The translations under genes and the position numbers were made by a program. Under the pieces are notes generated by a model. That model was not told where the DNA came from and did not search any database. It saw only the letters and a program-made list of their open reading frames with translations. From Camellia lanceoleosa (lineage: Eukaryota > Streptophyta > Magnoliopsida > Ericales > Theaceae), in the NCBI GenBank assembly GCA_025200525.1, contig CM045761.1, positions 40,742,190-40,806,189 of the forward strand: 64,000 bases of DNA, written 5' to 3'. Positions 12,226 to 23,760 of the stretch are shown piece after piece (position 1 is the first letter of the stretch; each line of letters opens with the position of its first letter).

Positions 12226-12726
12226 CTCCAAGTAAGGAAAACAAGGTTTGTGTCAAAAACAAACTAAGAAGGATGCAAGACAAGAGTCTGTGAGTCAAGG
12301 CATGCAGCCGAAAACCTCGAAAAGTAGTCTACTAGCACCAAAAGTGGTCTACGGCCACAAAAAGTGGTCTACAAGACCTCTGTGTCCCTCTAGACCAAGG
12401 CAACAAGGCATGGTCCGAAAACAACGCCAAGAGGAGAACGATAAGCGGTCCCGAGACAAGGCGCGCGACCGAAGGCTCCAGAAATCGGAAACGAATCTCC
12501 AAGAGGGAAAAGTGGTCTATAACCACAAAAAGTGGTCTACGGACCTCTCTCTCCCTCCAGGCAAGGGAAAACAAGGTTTGGTTCAAAAGCAAACCAAAAG
12601 AAAAGCAAGACAAGGCGCTCGGCCGAAGGCTCCGAAAATCGGAAACGAGCATAAACATGTGCGATCATCGAGCACTCAATCGATGACGTCTGAGTCTTAA
12701 GGTTGGTCAAAAATTGGGTGTCTACA

Positions 12727-14562
12727 GCAGCACAGATGACAGATAGCCCTTCTGAGAGGAACCAAGTGCGGATAGTGGTGTAGAACCTTGAGCCTGATAT
12801 GTTGCAAAAATTGATAGTTGCTCTACTATTCATTTTCAAAACTTTGCATGAATTAGGAGTTCAGATTGAGAATGCATTTAACAAAGGGATTATTCCTAGA
12901 ACAAGCGAACCAACAAGAAGAGTGTTTTTAGGGAGTACTAATGCTGGTAGTAGCACTATTCCCAAACCCACTGAAAGTAATACCATTGTCGCCACTCCTA
13001 AAATTACCGACTCGTTTACCAATACAAGCTCACAAACAGCCGGCCCAACTCGAGCTCAAGGTAGAACTTTCACCCCCCTCTATACGAGCCTAATCAGCGC
13101 ACTAAAAATCCTGATAAAAGAAGGGTATCTCAAACCCCTCGATCCCCAACCTCTTTCTGACCCACTCCCTATTAGACATAACTCCACCAAATACTGTGTG
13201 TATCATCAGCTGCGCGGTCATGGTACCGATCGTTGCTACTGCCTTCGTCATGAGGTTCAGCATCTCATCGACAAACAGATAATATCTCCACCTCAAGACC
13301 CCAATGTTACCACTAACCTACTTCCCATCCATGACCAAATATCTCCTGCCCACCTTAACCTCATCCATACACTGCCATCTACCTTCAATCCCAGCATATA
13401 CATCACCTTGGCCCATTTACCTAAGCCTAAGGTGTTCATTCCAGAAAGCATTGATTTGTGCATGATGAATGCACCTAATTCGGTTCGAGTATGCCAAGAG
13501 CACCAAATGGCTGAACCCACTACTACTGAGATGTTGGGAATGATTAAAAACCTTCAAGGAACGGTGGCAGATTTAACATTTGGGGTTTCGATCCCGTTAA
13601 AAAGCTCCCTAATCCTGGGGCGAGCTGCAATTGAAAAAGGCCAACCCAAAACTATCTCAAGTCTGGGTGATGACAGATCAACAACAAATGGGTCATGCTT
13701 TGATATAGCCACCCAATCCCTTGGCCAAGCAGAAGCAAGTGGCAAGAATAAGGACGGAACAAGTATTGATCCCTGTGCACAACTTCAGTGGGCTACTAAG
13801 ACTTCGAAGGTCAAAGGGTTGAACAAACAACAAGTGTTTGCAGTTGTTGCAAAAATTGTGGATGACACTTTTTTCACTCAGGATGAGAGCATTTTGAATC
13901 AGGAGGCAAATAATGGAAATGGATGCTTTACCAAAAATACCCATCCTAATTCTAGTCCCAAGCCCATGAATACCCGATCAACACCCGCCAACCCATTTGC
14001 CAATATTTCTAAACCCAGTGCTTCCTCATCCTGAAAACGAACCTTTGCCTAACTCCATATGAGCCTAACCTGTGCATTGAAGGTACTGATAGAGAAAGGG
14101 TATCTCAAACCGCTCAATCCTTGACCTCTCCCTAATCTTCTCCCACCTAAACACGACTCTACCAAATATTGCACTTTCCATCAGCAATACGGTCACCATA
14201 CTGACCATTGCTTTCGCCTTCGCCATGAAATTCAAGACTTGATTGACAATAAGGTCATCACCCCACTTGAAAATTCCAAAGCTGTCAATAACTCTTTCCC
14301 TGATCACAATAGATTGCCACTTCATAACATAAAACCCATACACAGCTTGCCACCAACCAACCATTACCCTAGCCAACACAGCATACCCGCCAATGAGCCC
14401 AAACCCACTGTGTTCATTTCTGAATCTTCTGATTCCGATTTGAGCAAAAGGAACAAAATCTTTGCAGAGATGGAAAGTTTACTCGATCTTGACGAGTTCA
14501 AGCTTGATGAAGTAGTGATGCCAGCACTGGTGGTTGGAATGATGAACCTTAGTCTTAGCTAG
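12727..14562 (+). pseudogene. gag, C-terminal half with duplicated zinc-knuckle region (element 1)
   Basis: Continues the gag from 4292 and aligns with the minus-strand gag at 59187-59500 (the block QKLIVALLFIFKTLHELGVQ at about 12800). A 411-codon open frame spans 12799-14034. A zinc-knuckle-like motif of the Tat type, C-x2-H-x4-GHxTDxC, is at about 13195-13245. A second, independent copy of the same region follows at 14041-14562 (KGYLKPLNP, then CTFHQQYGHHTDHC at about 14169), after a stop at 14032. Between the two is sequence without a clear counterpart in element 2. Stops at about 12764 and 14032 and the missing pol make it non-functional. The double arrangement suggests recombination or template switching between two gag copies. 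Confidence 0.75.
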
Positions 14563-15760
14563 GGTAATTATTGAAAGCACTTGGGAAGGACCTTCTGAAC
14601 TAGGGGCATGGTGTGAAACAACAATTGTTTCGGTCAAAAAGATGTGTGGGGACAACATAATTGTGAGGCTTAGTCTGTGAGACTCAGTTTAAAAGTTTGA
14701 AATCAATCCTTCTGGGTGTGGATATGTATGGCTGAATTGAAGGGAGGTTTGGATCTTCTCGTGGGCTACTTGAAGTTGTTTTTGAAATTCTGCAGATGGA
14801 CTTGGAGAAGGGAAACCCCCTTTTGTCTCACAAATGCTTATTTTGTTTTGAGCTGTGTCTTGTAAATTTTTGTTGTGAGTCTTGTTTTATTTGTCTTTTC
14901 TTGCATTGTTGTGTCAGTTGAGTCTTTTCCTTTGAGTCGCTCCTGTATACGCTTAGGTCTTCATGGGAGTTAAGTTTCTGATCATTTTATTGTGCCTATA
15001 GTAATGCATGTGTGACCTTTTACAAATAGAAAAAGGCTTTGAATTTGTTTTTTTTTTGAATGAGATTCTGTTAATAAGTTCGAATGTTGAGAAAGATCCC
15101 CTGAATGGTTTGAATGAATTCTGACTTATAGGCGCAAAATCATTCACGCTTTCAAAAATTTTAAGCTGTTTCTTTTGGAAAACTTATGAAGATAGGTTCA
15201 GAATTATGCGTGGTATTTGCCATTGTCCTGGGGATTCTCTTCGCCGTTAGGCGATCATTTTGGCAAGCACAAGGCGACTTTCAGACCTACAAGTACAAGG
15301 TGGCTTTTAAACCTCACAAATCATAGAATTTCTCCCCTGGTGTTTCCATTATTTCAAAGAGAAAGAAAGAAAGAAAAGAAAGGAAAAAAAAAAGAACAAG
15401 AAAGAGAAAGGAAAAAGAAGAAAAGAGAAAAGAAAAATAAAAGAAACAAAAGGAAGAGAAAAGAAAAACAAAAGAAACAAAAGAAAGAGAAAAGAAAAAG
15501 AAAGAAAGAAAAGAACGAAGTCAATCGTCAAGCTAAGGGAATCTATTGGAATGAAATCCAATCAACGGTGAGGAAGGGAACTTTTGTCTAAATTCGGGGA
15601 AGCCAATGAAAGGAAGAACCACATTGCGAGAAGAACCAACTCTGAAAATGGAGCGAAAAAAAAAAAGGAAGAAGGCATGCATAGGAGAATGGAGAACCAA
15701 GCTTAAATCGAGGCAAAGCCAATTGCAGTGATTAGGGCAAGGATGACTATTAATCAAATT
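14563..15760 (+). other. Non-coding region after gag of element 1
   Basis: No recognisable coding sequence. Protease, RT, RNase H and integrase, which should follow gag, are absent. It contains the purine tract at 15355-15520. Short frames here have no family resemblance. Confidence 0.5.
15355..15520 (+). repeat. Purine-rich low-complexity tract
   Basis: About 165 bases almost purely A and G (AAAGAAAAAGAGAAA type). It makes a lysine/glutamate-rich open frame (15217-15591) that I do not regard as a gene. Confidence 0.9.
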
Positions 15761-16844
15761 CACCACAAGTGTTGTAATGCTACCTTTGAGAGGCTTGCTA
15801 GGCCGAAAACCCGAAAGGGCGACCTAGGCAAAAGTTAGAGCATGAAAAATGAGAAATCAAAAAAATATAGCTCGCAAGGTTGAAAACCTCGAAGGGGCGA
15901 TTTTGGCAAAAGTTAGAGCGCAAAAGGAGAGTGTTAATATCCAAGTGAACCTCAGCCATGAACTACATTGACCTGATTCCCATTTTGGGATACATAGGCA
16001 ACTTCATTATGAAGTTTGGTCTTAACCATATCTATCTTATCCATTTTAACTCAATCATCTTGTCCAATTCATGTTGTCAACTTCACATCAATCCATGAGC
16101 TACACCGACTGCTGTGTATATCATATACTTGCGGTGGGTAAGAACTAGCTTGAATCAACAAGTGAAGAACTTTTCAATACTTGAACTTATCAGTAGAATC
16201 TCTATCTTGAGCAAAAAAAAGGAATCGAAACTCAATTGATTTCTAAAAGGGAACATAAGTAAAACTAGGGGCACTATGAATGATCAGTTACCTTGAGTCT
16301 TTTTATGCTTTTGGGTTAGTTGTGAATTTAGTTGTGTCATGCCTGGTGTTTGTTTCAGTCTGCACTCTTCATTGAGTCACCATAATGTGTGTGTCGCTCA
16401 AAAACGCTCTTCATCGAGTCACCCTGGCGAGTTTGTCGCTCAAAAGTTCAACAGAGCGGCATGGTCAAAATTCCATACACGAATGTTCACTCCAAACTCG
16501 AAAACAAGTCCATGTGTGGAATTCATAAACGAGCTGAAAGTGCCCATACAAGGGGCATCGCGTTCATGATCATTGCAAAGTGTATATGAGGAATCTATCA
16601 TTACTTCAAAGGGGACTGGAGTAAGTCCTCAATATGTCAGAAGAGAAGCATGAGTTTGATTGGTTGACAACTGTTCCAGGATCTGATGATCCCCATTACA
16701 TGTGCCTGCATAATGTTGAAAACAATGGCTAGTGGCTGGACACTAGGGGCAATTTTCAATGCATCTGATCGGGCCATCCATCGAACAAGGGGCATGAACC
16801 CCACCGGTGGCCAATGACTAGACACTAGGGGCATGAACTCAACT
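15761..16844 (+). other. 3' region of element 1 (post-integrase non-coding part)
   Basis: 15780-15930 has two copies of GGCTTGCTAGGCCGAAAACC-like sequence with AAAAGTTAGAGC. It matches the reverse complement of 52905-53075, which directly follows the integrase end in element 2. So element 1 passes from gag to the 3' region with pol deleted. Further on, ACTAGGGGCAT recurs (16740, 16825). No 3' LTR is seen; homology fades at the MITE at 16845. Confidence 0.6.
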
Positions 16845-17089
16845 GGGTCTCGTTTCGTTTAATCTGAACTGTTCATTTTGTAAAGCTCACGAAGTATATT
16901 ATCCATGAAAAAAATTAGTTCAATCCAACAATCATAACTTTTTCATTTTATTACATTTGTTCTAAAAAAAATGAACGATAAATATATATTTGAAATAGAT
17001 TGTCTATTGGATCACTTTACATTTTTTCATGGATAATTTACATTGCAAGCCCTACATAATAAACGGTTCGGATCATTGAAACGAGACTC
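16845..17089. mobile_element. MITE with long terminal inverted repeats
   Basis: Left arm GGGTCTCGTTTC... through TTATCCATGAAAAAA, right arm TTTTTTCATGGATAA through GAAACGAGACTC: about 70-bp imperfect inverted repeats around an AT-rich centre. A possible imperfect flank duplication is CTCAACTGGG / CTCATGTTGGG. Superfamily undecided (Mutator-like possible). Confidence 0.75.
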
Positions 17090-18177
17090 ATGTTGGGCCA
17101 TACGGGCACCTCAATTTCTATCATGTTGAGATTCCAACATGAGATAAACCCAACCCTTCAAAAAAATATTGGAAAAATTACCAAAAAAAAAAAAAAAAAC
17201 AAAAAAAACTTAGGTGGATTTGATTGTTATAACAAAATAAACTCTAAGTTTTTTATTTTGTCAAGTTAGGCACTAATCTTTTAATTTCTTTTCAATATAA
17301 ACCATCAGTATATTTTCGTTAAGTAAAATCGATAAAAAAATGGTATTTTATCATTAAAATCAAAGAAAAAAGATATTTTAAACATTTTATATATACCTAA
17401 ATTAATTGAAAAAGAGTATTTTTTACATTTTATATACACCTTAATTGAGTTTGATGCCTAAAACACTCATTTTTTTTTTAATCAATTTTACTTGACAAAA
17501 ATATGCAAATGATTTAGTTCGAAAAAAAAAAAAATTTAATATTTAAAAATTCAGAATGTATTTTGTTAAAGAGTAAAATCTTGGGATTGTTTTGTAATTT
17601 TTCCAAGAATATATTGATAAAATTTTCCCAATGGTGTTAAAAGAATATTTTGATTCATTTTTTTTTTTTTTTGGCTAAATGATTTTTAAATTCTAAGCAA
17701 ACTCAATATTTGAACCACAAAACAAGTGGAATGTATGGGCAATTCTTAAGTGTGCAAATGCATATCATATATATTTGCGTAAGTTCTTATAAATATACAT
17801 AAGTTATTTCACAAAACTGCATAAGTTTTCACAAATATACATAATTTAACTCATAAAAATTTGAGAAATTATAACTTATGTATATTTATGAGAACTTATG
17901 CAATTTTGTGAGGTAACTTATATATATTTGTGAGAAATATAAGGTATGCACCTTATACATCCAAATACTTCTTAATGTATTTAGTTTATAATCGTAGCAA
18001 GCAAATTACCAAATCAATTCTAGCCTGCTTCTTTATCTTTTATTTATTTTTATTACCTTTTTTGTCAAGATATGCAGCTTACTTCCAAAGTTCCAAGACA
18101 ATGGGCCCAAGTGCTAACACTTTTGTTAATATGTGCCTTAAGAGCATATGTTACAAAATTTTAAATAAGTATAACTA
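17090..18177. other. AT-rich non-coding DNA with an inverted repeat
   Basis: No coding signal. 17770-17940 holds an imperfect inverted repeat (GTAAGTTCTTATAAATATACATAA on one arm, TTATGTATATTTATGAGAAC on the other), which may be a MITE. Confidence 0.5.
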
Positions 18178-19235
18178 AACTATTAGGTGGCAGATTCTCT
18201 TAGGTGACAGAGGTCCTCATTTGGGCAGTTCACAATTGCTTCGGTGAGATTTTGGTTGGAAGCTCATCATGGGCCTAAGCTGTTGATCTCTAAACTATTA
18301 TGGGGTAATGTGGATCCTCCTAGAGTTCAATTCCTGGGTTGGCTAATTTGGAAGGGTAGAGTTAAAACCACTGATTTTTTTGCAAAGTATTGGAGTTCCG
18401 AGCAGCAGCTCAAGTAATGCCTGCCCTTTTTGTAAAGTTGCACCTAAATCCTTGAATTATATTTTTCTGCTGTGCAATAGCATTTGGGAGTCCTGGTCTG
18501 AATTGTTACTATGGTGGGATTTGAAATGGGCAACACCTGCTTCAGTTGTGGCTTTGTTACACTGATGGATGGGTTTTAAATACAAGAAGACTATTATGAA
18601 GCTCTGGAATTTAGTACCATTGGCTATGCTATAGTTTATTTGGAAAATCATGAATAGTTGCATCTTCACTAGGTGTCAAACTAAGCTAAAGGATTTGAGT
18701 GTTACTGTCAAATGGGAAGTGGCTCTGTGGACCAAATCCAACCCCTCAGGTTTCTCTTACTCAAGGCATGATATTATCCACAACCTCAGTTAGCTCTTGT
18801 TTTGCTGTTAAATGTGTTTGCCTCTGTATCTGTGTTGTTCTAGTGTATCTGCTGTTACTTTAGTGCTTGTTCTGGGGCATCTGCTAATCTGGTGTATCTA
18901 TGCTGGTGCTACTTGTTTCTGGTGCATTTGTTAATCTACTGCCTCAATGCTGTTACCTTGGTGCTTGTTTTGGGGCATCTTGGTAGCTATGTTCTAGTGT
19001 ATCTCTGCTAATGTTTTGCTAGCTTTGCTGTAGTGTTTCTCCTTGGTTTGGTACTGGCATATGTTTGTTTGAGATGCTTAGTGCCAACCTGGTTGGGATT
19101 GTGTAGTTTCACTATGATGGCTTATGCATCATTCCCCTCCCCCCCCTCACTCTTTTATTGTTGTGTTTCTTCCTTTCTTGAAAGGTTTTTCTCATCAATA
19201 AAGTTTTTTGGTTGATAAAAAAAAAAAAAAAAAAA
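18178..19235 (+). pseudogene. 3' end of an L1-type LINE (zf-RVT domain) with poly(A)
   Basis: Translation across frames 18310-18790 gives the zinc-binding RVT region found at the C-terminus of plant L1 reverse transcriptases: PPRVQFLGWLIWKGRVKT, then CPFCKVAPKSLNYIFLLC (C-x2-C ... C), then IWKIMNSCIF. Several frameshifts and stops break it. The 3' UTR ends in AATAAAGTTTTTTGGTTGAT and a 19-base poly(A) tract. GTATAACTA occurs just before (18169-18177) and after the tail (19237), probably the target duplication of this 5'-truncated insertion. The reverse transcriptase and endonuclease regions are missing. Confidence 0.8.
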
Positions 19236-19266
19236 CGTATAACTACTTCCACTAGTATTTGGAAGT

Positions 19267-19359
19267 CCCTCCCTCCTTCATTGTTTTGTTTCTTCCTTTC
19301 TTGAAAGGTTTTTCTTATCAATAAAGTTTTTTGGTTGATCAAAAAAAAAAAAAAAAAAA
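19267..19359 (+). mobile_element. Second, very short LINE 3' tail
   Basis: Repeats the last about 70 bases of the LINE at 19145-19216 plus its own 19-base poly(A). It is flanked by a duplication of about 28 bases (19238-19266 and 19360-19387, one base length difference) beginning TATAACTACTTCCACTAGTA. This is the signature of target-primed reverse transcription with extreme 5' truncation, landing next to the older tail. Confidence 0.85.
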
Positions 19360-19387
19360 TATAACTACTTCCACTAGTATTGGAAGT

Positions 19388-19880
19388 TGTAAAAACTTAA
19401 CTGATATCTAAATTAAATAGTTATTTTTTATAATAAGACCAAAAAATGCTTATTGTTTTTCGTTTTATTTTAAATTTCTTTTTTTTTTTGATATTGAAAT
19501 AATTTTCAAAATAATAAGACCAAAATGCCCTTTGCCTTCAAATATATTTTATTTTATTTTCAATTTGGACGTGTTTCTCATTACTACTAACTTATACTTC
19601 AAGTGTATTTTATCAAACTGCACATATACATATATATGTATTGATTGAGGTTTTTGAATATATTTTTCAAAAAGAAAATTAACTTAAAATTTAGTTTGGT
19701 GAATTTAAAAAAAAAAAAAAATCAATCACTAATTATTTTCATATAATATTTTTTGAAACATAAAATAATATTTTAAAATTCAAATATATATTTGTATTTA
19801 TTTTTGTCAACTAATATATATATATATATTTAAAATAAATTCAAAATACAAATTCTGAAAATTAAATCAAACAAAAAAAA
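19388..19880. other. AT-rich non-coding DNA
   Basis: Nothing recognisable beyond A/T tracts and a (TA)n stretch near 19815-19830. Confidence 0.6.
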
Positions 19881-20074
19881 TTCAACGAAAAATTTTCCAA
19901 TGGAACCTTCACAAGTGGGATTTTCACCATATTAGACCCTTTTAAAAATACCAAAAAAAAAAAAAAGAAATAAAAAAATCCAATATAATATAGTATAGTT
20001 TTTTCTTTTTTCTTTTTTTTTTTAATCGTATGCTAGTAGTTAAAGAAATAGTCGTATCAAAACAGATGTATTTA
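19881..20074. repeat. Tandem duplication, left copy
   Basis: TTCAACGAAAAATTTTCC ... to GTATTTA matches 21061-21106 plus 24166-24307, which is the right copy split by a hAT element. The left copy is interrupted at its end by the Mutator-like element. Confidence 0.75.
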
Positions 20075-21047
20075 GGAGAAATTACTCATAAATCCCATAT
20101 TGGGAAATGTTGTTCTATCTAGTCCTGAGTGTTTTTTTGTAAACCATTTAGTCCTTTTTATATTTGGTATGGTATCTTTTTATATTTTGGTATGGTATCT
20201 TTGTTAGTCTACAAGATATAGTTGATGTTTGATGATGTTCACAATGTTTGGTGATGTTGATGATGTATGATGATGTTTGACACGGTGGACGATTCGACTC
20301 ACAATAGAAAAATTAGGTAGTCAGTGGTATTGCGATGATTAGGGCAATGAAACTGGTGGAAGTTTTACTTTCAAGTTTTTTAGGGTGATAATGTATTAAA
20401 ATGCAGATCCAATTGCAGTATCTCAAAGTCGTGGACTAAGGTGAATGAATAAAGAAATATTGTTCAGTATTGGGAACTATATGAAGTTCAAATGTTGAAA
20501 ATAAATAAATAATAATAAAAATGAAGTTCAGTACTGGACTCCCTCCTCCACCAATCTCTTACGTGCTGATGTTGATGATGTTTTATGATGTTGATGATGT
20601 AGTTGATGTTTGATGATGTTGATGATGTTTGTTGGTGTAGTAAATGTTGCTGATGTTTGGAAATGAGAGAAATTTGGAAAAGGCCTATAGTGAGCTTTTA
20701 ACATTCAAATAGGACTTATTAGTCTATAAAATAAAAGGCAGGACCATGATGTTTTATGATGTTGATGATGTAGTTGATGTTTGATGATGTTTTTGAATGT
20801 TGATGATGTTTGATGATGTAGTTGATGTTTGATGATATTGATGTTGTTTTATGATGTAATTGATGTTTGATGATGTTGATGATGTTGTTGGTGTAGTTAA
20901 TGTTGCTGATGTTCGGAAATGAGGGAAATCTAAAAAAGGCCTATAGTGAGCTTTTAACATTCAAATAGGACTTATTAGTCTACAAAATAAAAGGCAGGAC
21001 CAAATGGTTTAACAAATTAAAATTTGGGATTTATTTGTGTTTTGCCC
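20075..21047. mobile_element. Mutator-like non-autonomous element
   Basis: Flanked by a perfect 9-bp duplication ATGTATTTA (20066-20074 and 21048-21056), the length typical of Mutator-like elements. Termini are imperfect inverted repeats: GGAGAAATTACTCATAAATCCC and, from the right, GGGCAAAACACAAATAAATCCC. The 973-bp interior has no transposase; it holds GATGATGTT repeats and an internal duplication (20643-20746 / 20899-21002). Confidence 0.75.
20565..20910. repeat. GATGATGTTTGATGATGTT low-complexity repeats
   Basis: Irregular runs of TTGATGATGT with TAGTTGATG spacers, interrupted by the 100-bp duplicated segment. A smaller block lies at 20212-20290. Confidence 0.85.
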
Positions 21048-21060
21048 ATGTATTTATGTC

Positions 21061-21106
21061 TTCAACTAAAAATTTTCCAACAGTACCTTCATAAGTGGGA
21101 TTTTCA
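21061..21106. repeat. Tandem duplication, right copy (first part)
   Basis: Start of the second copy of 19881-20074; it resumes at 24166 after the hAT element. Together the two copies show a roughly 190-bp direct duplication later hit by two different transposons. Confidence 0.7.
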
Positions 21107-22430
21107 TAGGGGTGGGTGCGGATCGGTTATGGTCACAAAATCTCCAATTCGCTACTTGTCTGTCAGATTGGCAGATTGAAAAAAATTAATCTGCGTCTGT
21201 CCGCCAATTTGGTTGATGTGGATTGAGCGGATTGACGGATGGATGCAAATCCGTTTGGCAGTTTAAAATTTTATAAATTTTCAACACAATTCAACTTATG
21301 CACTTTCTCAAAAAAAAAAAAAAAAAAAAATTACAGTCAATGATTTAAAAAAGTATTACAATCACTGCATACCTCATCCAAAGAAAGAAAGTTTGAAACT
21401 TTAGAATAACACAATCACTTCATGTCTCATTCACATCTTACAATCACAGCATGCCTCATCTACATAAAATATTACAATCTGTGGTTCTTAAAATATAAAA
21501 ACAATTCAAACCACCAAAATCATGAACAGAGCAGTAGTAGAGATTGTATATCTCTGTATTGTTACATCTATATCTGTTTTTGAAAATAAAAACCAACCAA
21601 CATATATCATCTTTTTTATTTATTATTTTTAGAGTTAGATTTAAAAACCAAAAAATATAGATAAATAATACATTTATTTTTTTCAATTCAAAAAATATAT
21701 TCAAGTTGAAAACTCTTTTTTCAATAGAATATATTCAACATAATATTTAAACTGTAATGCCCTCAAAATAATACATAGAAACCCACACTATTGACATGCA
21801 TAGACATAAGTAAACAAAACTTAATTCCATTCATCAGAGTATTCCTTACAAATGTATTACATGTTGACAACAAAAGTAAATGCCAAACAAGCTTACAACT
21901 TTCCAAGCCAACACTTGGTTACACAAAAAGAGAGTACTAACTCATAACACATTAAGCCCTTGGCTTGAATTTACATGTAATACAAAAAAAAGATATCGCA
22001 AAAAGTCTTTCAGCCTCTAGCCTCCCAAGCTACATCCTTGGAGGTGGCATACCATCTGTACCTGAAAATGATATCCCATATAGGGTGAGCCACAGCCTAG
22101 TAAAAATATACTAAACCAAATATAAGCAATGACTAAAACAATAGCATTTGATAGATGGTTAACACTTATAAACCATTTTATAACACAATCCAATTCCATG
22201 ACAATCATGTCCATGTTTCATTTCAATTTTCTTCCCTTATATAAACCCGATACATAAACATAGCTCAGAACCTGGCCTATCAATTCAATGAAACTATGGC
22301 TCATGTTAACGCGTTTCCATATTTCAAAATTTCACATGAGATTTATAACTCATATTCAAACACTTCCATACTTCAAATGATACACATATTTGTTGTATCA
22401 ACACTTCAATTTAATACACTATTTTCTGTA

Positions 22431-22530
22431 TTAATGGAGTCCATCCCCTATCTCCTCCCAAACAGGTTTGAGAGTCCATCCCCTATCTTCCCTCAAACCA
22501 TGGAGTACATCCCCTATCTCCTCCCACAAA
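22431..22530. repeat. Three copies of GGAGTCCATCCCCTATCTCC
   Basis: Units of about 30-35 bp (AGTCCATCCCCTATCTYCCYCAAA) in the solo LTR, at the place where the other Tekay-like LTR has its 36-bp array. Confidence 0.8.
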
Positions 22531-23379
22531 ATACACATATTCCAAGTATATAATCAATTATCATATACAGGAATCAATCAATACATATATTTGATGTATA
22601 ATTCCAACTGTCATACTCAATGACATATTCAATGTGATTAGTTTCAGTTTTCCCTAATCAACATACAGTGTCTACAACAATCAAGACTATCCTCCACCGA
22701 TAGTCCAAAGTAGTTATTTCTAAACAAAAAATAAATGCATTAAACAAGTATAATATCAACTTTTACATAGGTGAGTGATAAATTAATCCAACCACACCAT
22801 TCAATCCCATAACTTCCCAATTTCATGGATTTTAACTAAATTTCATGTTTTCCCAAATTAATTATACCAATTAATTTATCACAATAATTAGGGCATTTTC
22901 TCCCTTTCTCAATATCAACCCTAAGGTTTGATTTCACCAATTTGACAACAATAATACCATTTTCCATTTTCTCACATACACACGGGTTTTAATATTTGAA
23001 AACGTCTCTTTTATAAATTACACAATAACCCCGACTTTTCCAAAAATTTGCCCAACATCACCAACTAATCAAAATGACCAAAATTAAAGTCAAAGCTCAT
23101 AAGATAGAGTAGGGTATCCCTACCTCGAAGTTAGAAGCCCAAAGGAGTAGATGAGGGAAAACCAAAGTGCTCCAAATCCACTATTGTTCAGATTAAAACA
23201 AAGCCCTCGCGACCCTCTACCTTTCTTACAAAGAACTTAGGGTAGAAACACACTAAAAATAGATGAAACCCTAGAGAGAAGATGTTTAGAGAGAGAAGAG
23301 CAGTCGGATTAGGGTTTGAAAGAAAAAGAGGATGAAAAAGTGAAGTGTTTACTCGCTGCTGTCTACTGATATAACACAG

Positions 23380-23760
23380 GCTCACTCGAGTGAAGAAGTG
23401 GTCGCTCGAGCGACCAGACACAAAGAATCCTCACTCGAGTGTAGAAAGCCTCGCTCGAGCCAACAATCTAAACCTTCAGGTCTGCAATCCAGAAGTACGC
23501 TCGAGCGACAGAATGCTTGCTCGAGCGAAGAAACCCAAAACATAGACCTTGCTCGCTCGAGTGAAGGAAAGCTCGCTCGAGCTAAGAATCAAAACCATCA
23601 GGTCAAATGAGACGCAGACGCAAGCTCAAGCGTAGGACTCCTCGCTTGAGCCACCAGACACAAAACTCAACTCTCGCTCGAGCGAAGGAAACCTGGCTCG
23701 AGCGAAGGATCTAAAATAAAGAGCTCGCTTGAGCGACAAAAGGCTCGCTTGAGCAAAAAA
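23380..23760. repeat. Cluster of GCTCGAGCGA palindromes
   Basis: At least 14 copies of GCTCGAGCGA or close variants in pairs, about 20-25 bp apart within pairs. Same motif as 8815-9035. Confidence 0.85.

Larger units (their letters stand above)
4293..12726 (-). mobile_element. Solo LTR, family A, inserted in gag of element 1
   Basis: On the minus strand it begins TGTAGACACCCAATTTTTGACC (12726 downward), like the start of 43505-48166, and ends GATCTACA (4293). Flanks are GCAGT (4288-4292) and GCAGC (12727-12731), a 5-bp duplication with one mismatch. No PBS, PPT or coding sequence is present, so it is a solo LTR. Without the nested insertion (6688-10056 plus TSD) it is about 5.06 kb. The stretches 10070-11240 and 6240-6660 are degenerate repeats of words such as AAAACATGCTAAAATG. 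Open frames inside it (for example 12248-12700) have no recognisable product. Confidence 0.85.

Noticed and set aside
12248..12700. 150-codon basic open frame with AAAGTGGTCTAC repeats
   Set aside because: It lies in the U3 of a solo LTR, is built from degenerate repeats and is mirrored by open frames on the other strand.
15217..15591. Lysine/glutamate-rich 124-codon frame
   Set aside because: Translation of a purine tract; no start context or homologue in the other elements.
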